Assembly (NCBI RefSeq): GCF_964355755.1
Contig: NC_092680.1
Coordinates: 131,001 to 195,000 of the forward strand
Origin: Antedon mediterranea
Taxonomy: Eukaryota; Echinodermata; Crinoidea; Comatulida; Antedonidae
Length of the DNA stretch: 64,000 nucleotides
Direction: 5' to 3'
This document shows positions 62,332 through 64,000 of this stretch, piece by piece. Within the stretch, counting starts at the first letter, position 1. Every line of letters starts with the position of its first letter. The notes below the pieces were generated by a model, which did no database searches, was not told where the DNA came from, and saw only the letters and a program-made list of their open reading frames with translations. Made by a program: the position numbers and the translations under genes.

Positions 62332-64000
62332 TTAAACTTCATTGTTAGTATCTTCATCAACTTTAACTGCATTCTCCTTCATCATCACTTGTGATTCTGA
62401 TTCTTGTACATTATCAACCGTCTTATTGTTTTCTTTTTCCTCTTCTTTTGGTATTGCTCCTCCAGAAAGAATATCGGCTATATCAAAAAGAAACTGACAT
62501 TAAACTATACTCCTAGGATTCTTGTAATTTAATTACCAAATTTCTCTACTTCTGTGAATGCTTTGGAATATGAAATCAATTTTACCAAAAAGTGGCAGCA
62601 CCCTCATTGGCATATAATGCTAAATGAAATGGTTGCACTTACCAGTATTTAAGATGCATACGTCTGAATGGTATTTTGTGCATTGCATTATCTTTGTGTC
62701 AAATTCAGAAGTACCGCCAAACATTAGCACAGAATCACCAGCATTGGTCAATGTGTGCGATCCTCGTGGCTCTGGTAAACTGCCTTTGTTGCTAGGCTGC
62801 AGCCATTCCATTGTTTCTGTGAGAATAGATAAAAGCAATAATTGAGGTAATGATTCAACTAGACATTTATCTTGCACAAGGATGATTGATTGGAATTTCT
62901 ACAGATTTCAACCAACCTGTATTCAATATATGACAATCATTAAAATGTTGGTTGTCTTCACCACGTCCACCGATTACCACAATCCTTTTTCCAACAGATA
63001 CCATTCCATGGAATGAACGTGCCACTGGAGGTGTCCCCTGTGTATTTACTTGCAACCATTTCTTTTCAGCTGTGTATATAAAGATTCAAGAATAATTTGA
63101 GTATACTATATATATACATTAACTTTTGAAAATTATTTACCGTACATTTTTTTTAAAGTAATATGTTGCTTGATTTGGCACCGAATGAAATCATCAATAT
63201 ATTAAGAATAAAACATAAATTATATAAATGATACTTACTTGTATTAAGAATATAAAGATCATTTCTCCGGGATTTGCTGTCCCTTCCACCAAAAATGATG
63301 ATTTTGTCTCCAACAGAGCACATGGTATGAGCAGCCCGAGGCGATGGTGCATGAAGTTTGATAGGTGTAATTAATTCCCATTTGTTTTCCTCTGTTTTCG
63401 ATCCAAAAATAAATGGTATAAGTATGTTACAATGATGATTTATATATATATTACATTTCGGCTGTTACTAAAATAAGATTGAAATATGGTGTTAAGTTGA
63501 AGGCCCTCTAACTACCATACAACATACCTTATTCAGAACATTACACTTTGTCATTTGCCCTACTCTGACGTAATTGTACTTTACACTAAGTACATTTGAG
63601 AATACTTCCATCGTCCCTGATGCAGAGCTTCTTCAAAGTAATTATTAAATTATCCTGTTGATACATTACCCGCTGCTTCCATGGACTCAAATCTAACCCT
63701 AGCCATCAGCAGGCTTCATAGTCTAGGGGATGAATGCCAGGCTAGTAAATCCTAAGAATTATTTGAAAAGTATTCTCAAATGTTCTTGTATAATATTCTT
63801 ATACAATGTACAATTATGTCAGATTTGGGCAAATAACTGACCAAATTCAACATGTTGAAATCAGGATTTACCAGTGTCAAATGTATAAACGTCATCAAAC
63901 CAGCCAAAGTTTGCACTAGGACCTCTAGCCTCCTCATCTTCCATATCTTCCCAATCATCATCATCTTGGGAACCTTGCGACAAGGAGTCATCCATAGAAT
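62332..64000 (-). CDS. Kelch-repeat protein, KLHDC1/2-like, C-terminal part
   Basis: Minus-strand exons: 64000-63872 (continues beyond the window), 63391-63239, 63069-62917, 62816-62643 and 62477-62332 with stop TAA. All junctions are phase 1, and three exons (153, 153, 174 bases) are each about one kelch blade. Blades show the kelch pattern: PRAAHTMCSVGDKIIIFGG then NDLYILNT; RSFHGMVSVGKRIVVIGG then NDCHILNT; PRGSHTLTNAGDSVLMFGG then DVCILNT. The APSPRAAH segment and preceding acidic stretch resemble KLHDC1/2, substrate receptors of cullin ligases. However, the last exon encodes an acidic, Glu/Asn-rich tail (IPKEEEKENNKTV) and shows no BC/Cul2-type box. The exact orthologue is therefore uncertain, and an adaptor or scaffold role is inferred. 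The N-terminal blades lie outside the window. Confidence 0.88.

Noticed and set aside
62624-62845. 73-codon plus-strand open frame
   Set aside because: It is the opposite strand of kelch exon 62643-62816, which fits the kelch pattern and splice phases.

Overview
This is AT-rich metazoan nuclear DNA: multi-exon genes with GT-AG introns, tandem repeats, SINE and LINE fragments and DNA-transposon relics. The gene set and the abundance of the TAGGCCTA motif suggest an invertebrate deuterostome, possibly an echinoderm; that is inference, and the species cannot be named from the sequence. By my count about a quarter of the window is tandem-repeat arrays, nearly all in introns or intergenic DNA.

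Layout. 1-2564: repeats upstream of, or in an intron of, ARNT. 2565-19312 (+): ARNT (HIF-1beta), 13 coding exons from just before the bHLH to the stop, with a 4.5-kb 54-bp satellite in one intron. 19313-22378: 3' UTR, a 262-bp TA-flanked MITE and AT-rich spacer. 22379-27288 (+): complete METTL9 (protein histidine methyltransferase), five exons, whose second and third introns are mostly minisatellite. 28009-31729 (-): two tandem C-type lectin genes, each carrying frame damage; the first also encodes a signal peptide and a PAN/apple-like end. 31730-34971: SINE-rich spacer. 34972-44124: probable first intron of the myosin gene, holding a 2.9-kb 17-bp minisatellite, a 2-kb 53-bp hairpin-bearing minisatellite and two phase-matched exons of an unrecognised small gene. 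44125-59102 (+): long-tailed class I myosin (MYO1E/MYO1F type), 25 coding exons for motor, IQ, TH1, TH2 and SH3. 60193-61722: 85-bp minisatellite in its probable 3' UTR. 62332-64000 (-): 3' part of a kelch-repeat gene of KLHDC1/2 type.

The genes do not form a functional cluster. ARNT is a dimeric transcription factor, METTL9 a protein methyltransferase, the lectins secreted recognition proteins, the myosin a membrane-actin motor and the kelch protein a likely adaptor.

The most unusual feature is where the minisatellites sit. In METTL9 the last 25 bases of coding exon 2 together with its 5' splice site are the first unit of a 12-copy 48-bp array. The exon 4 acceptor of METTL9 ends a five-copy array carrying branch-point-like and AG motifs. 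In ARNT a 67-bp array starts at the first base of an intron, so each unit begins with the same GTATGTA donor motif. The myosin gene also has an intron with an apparently perfect U12-type (minor spliceosome) donor. Coordinates were read by eye; splice sites rest on phase agreement and on remembered family protein sequences, not on transcripts.
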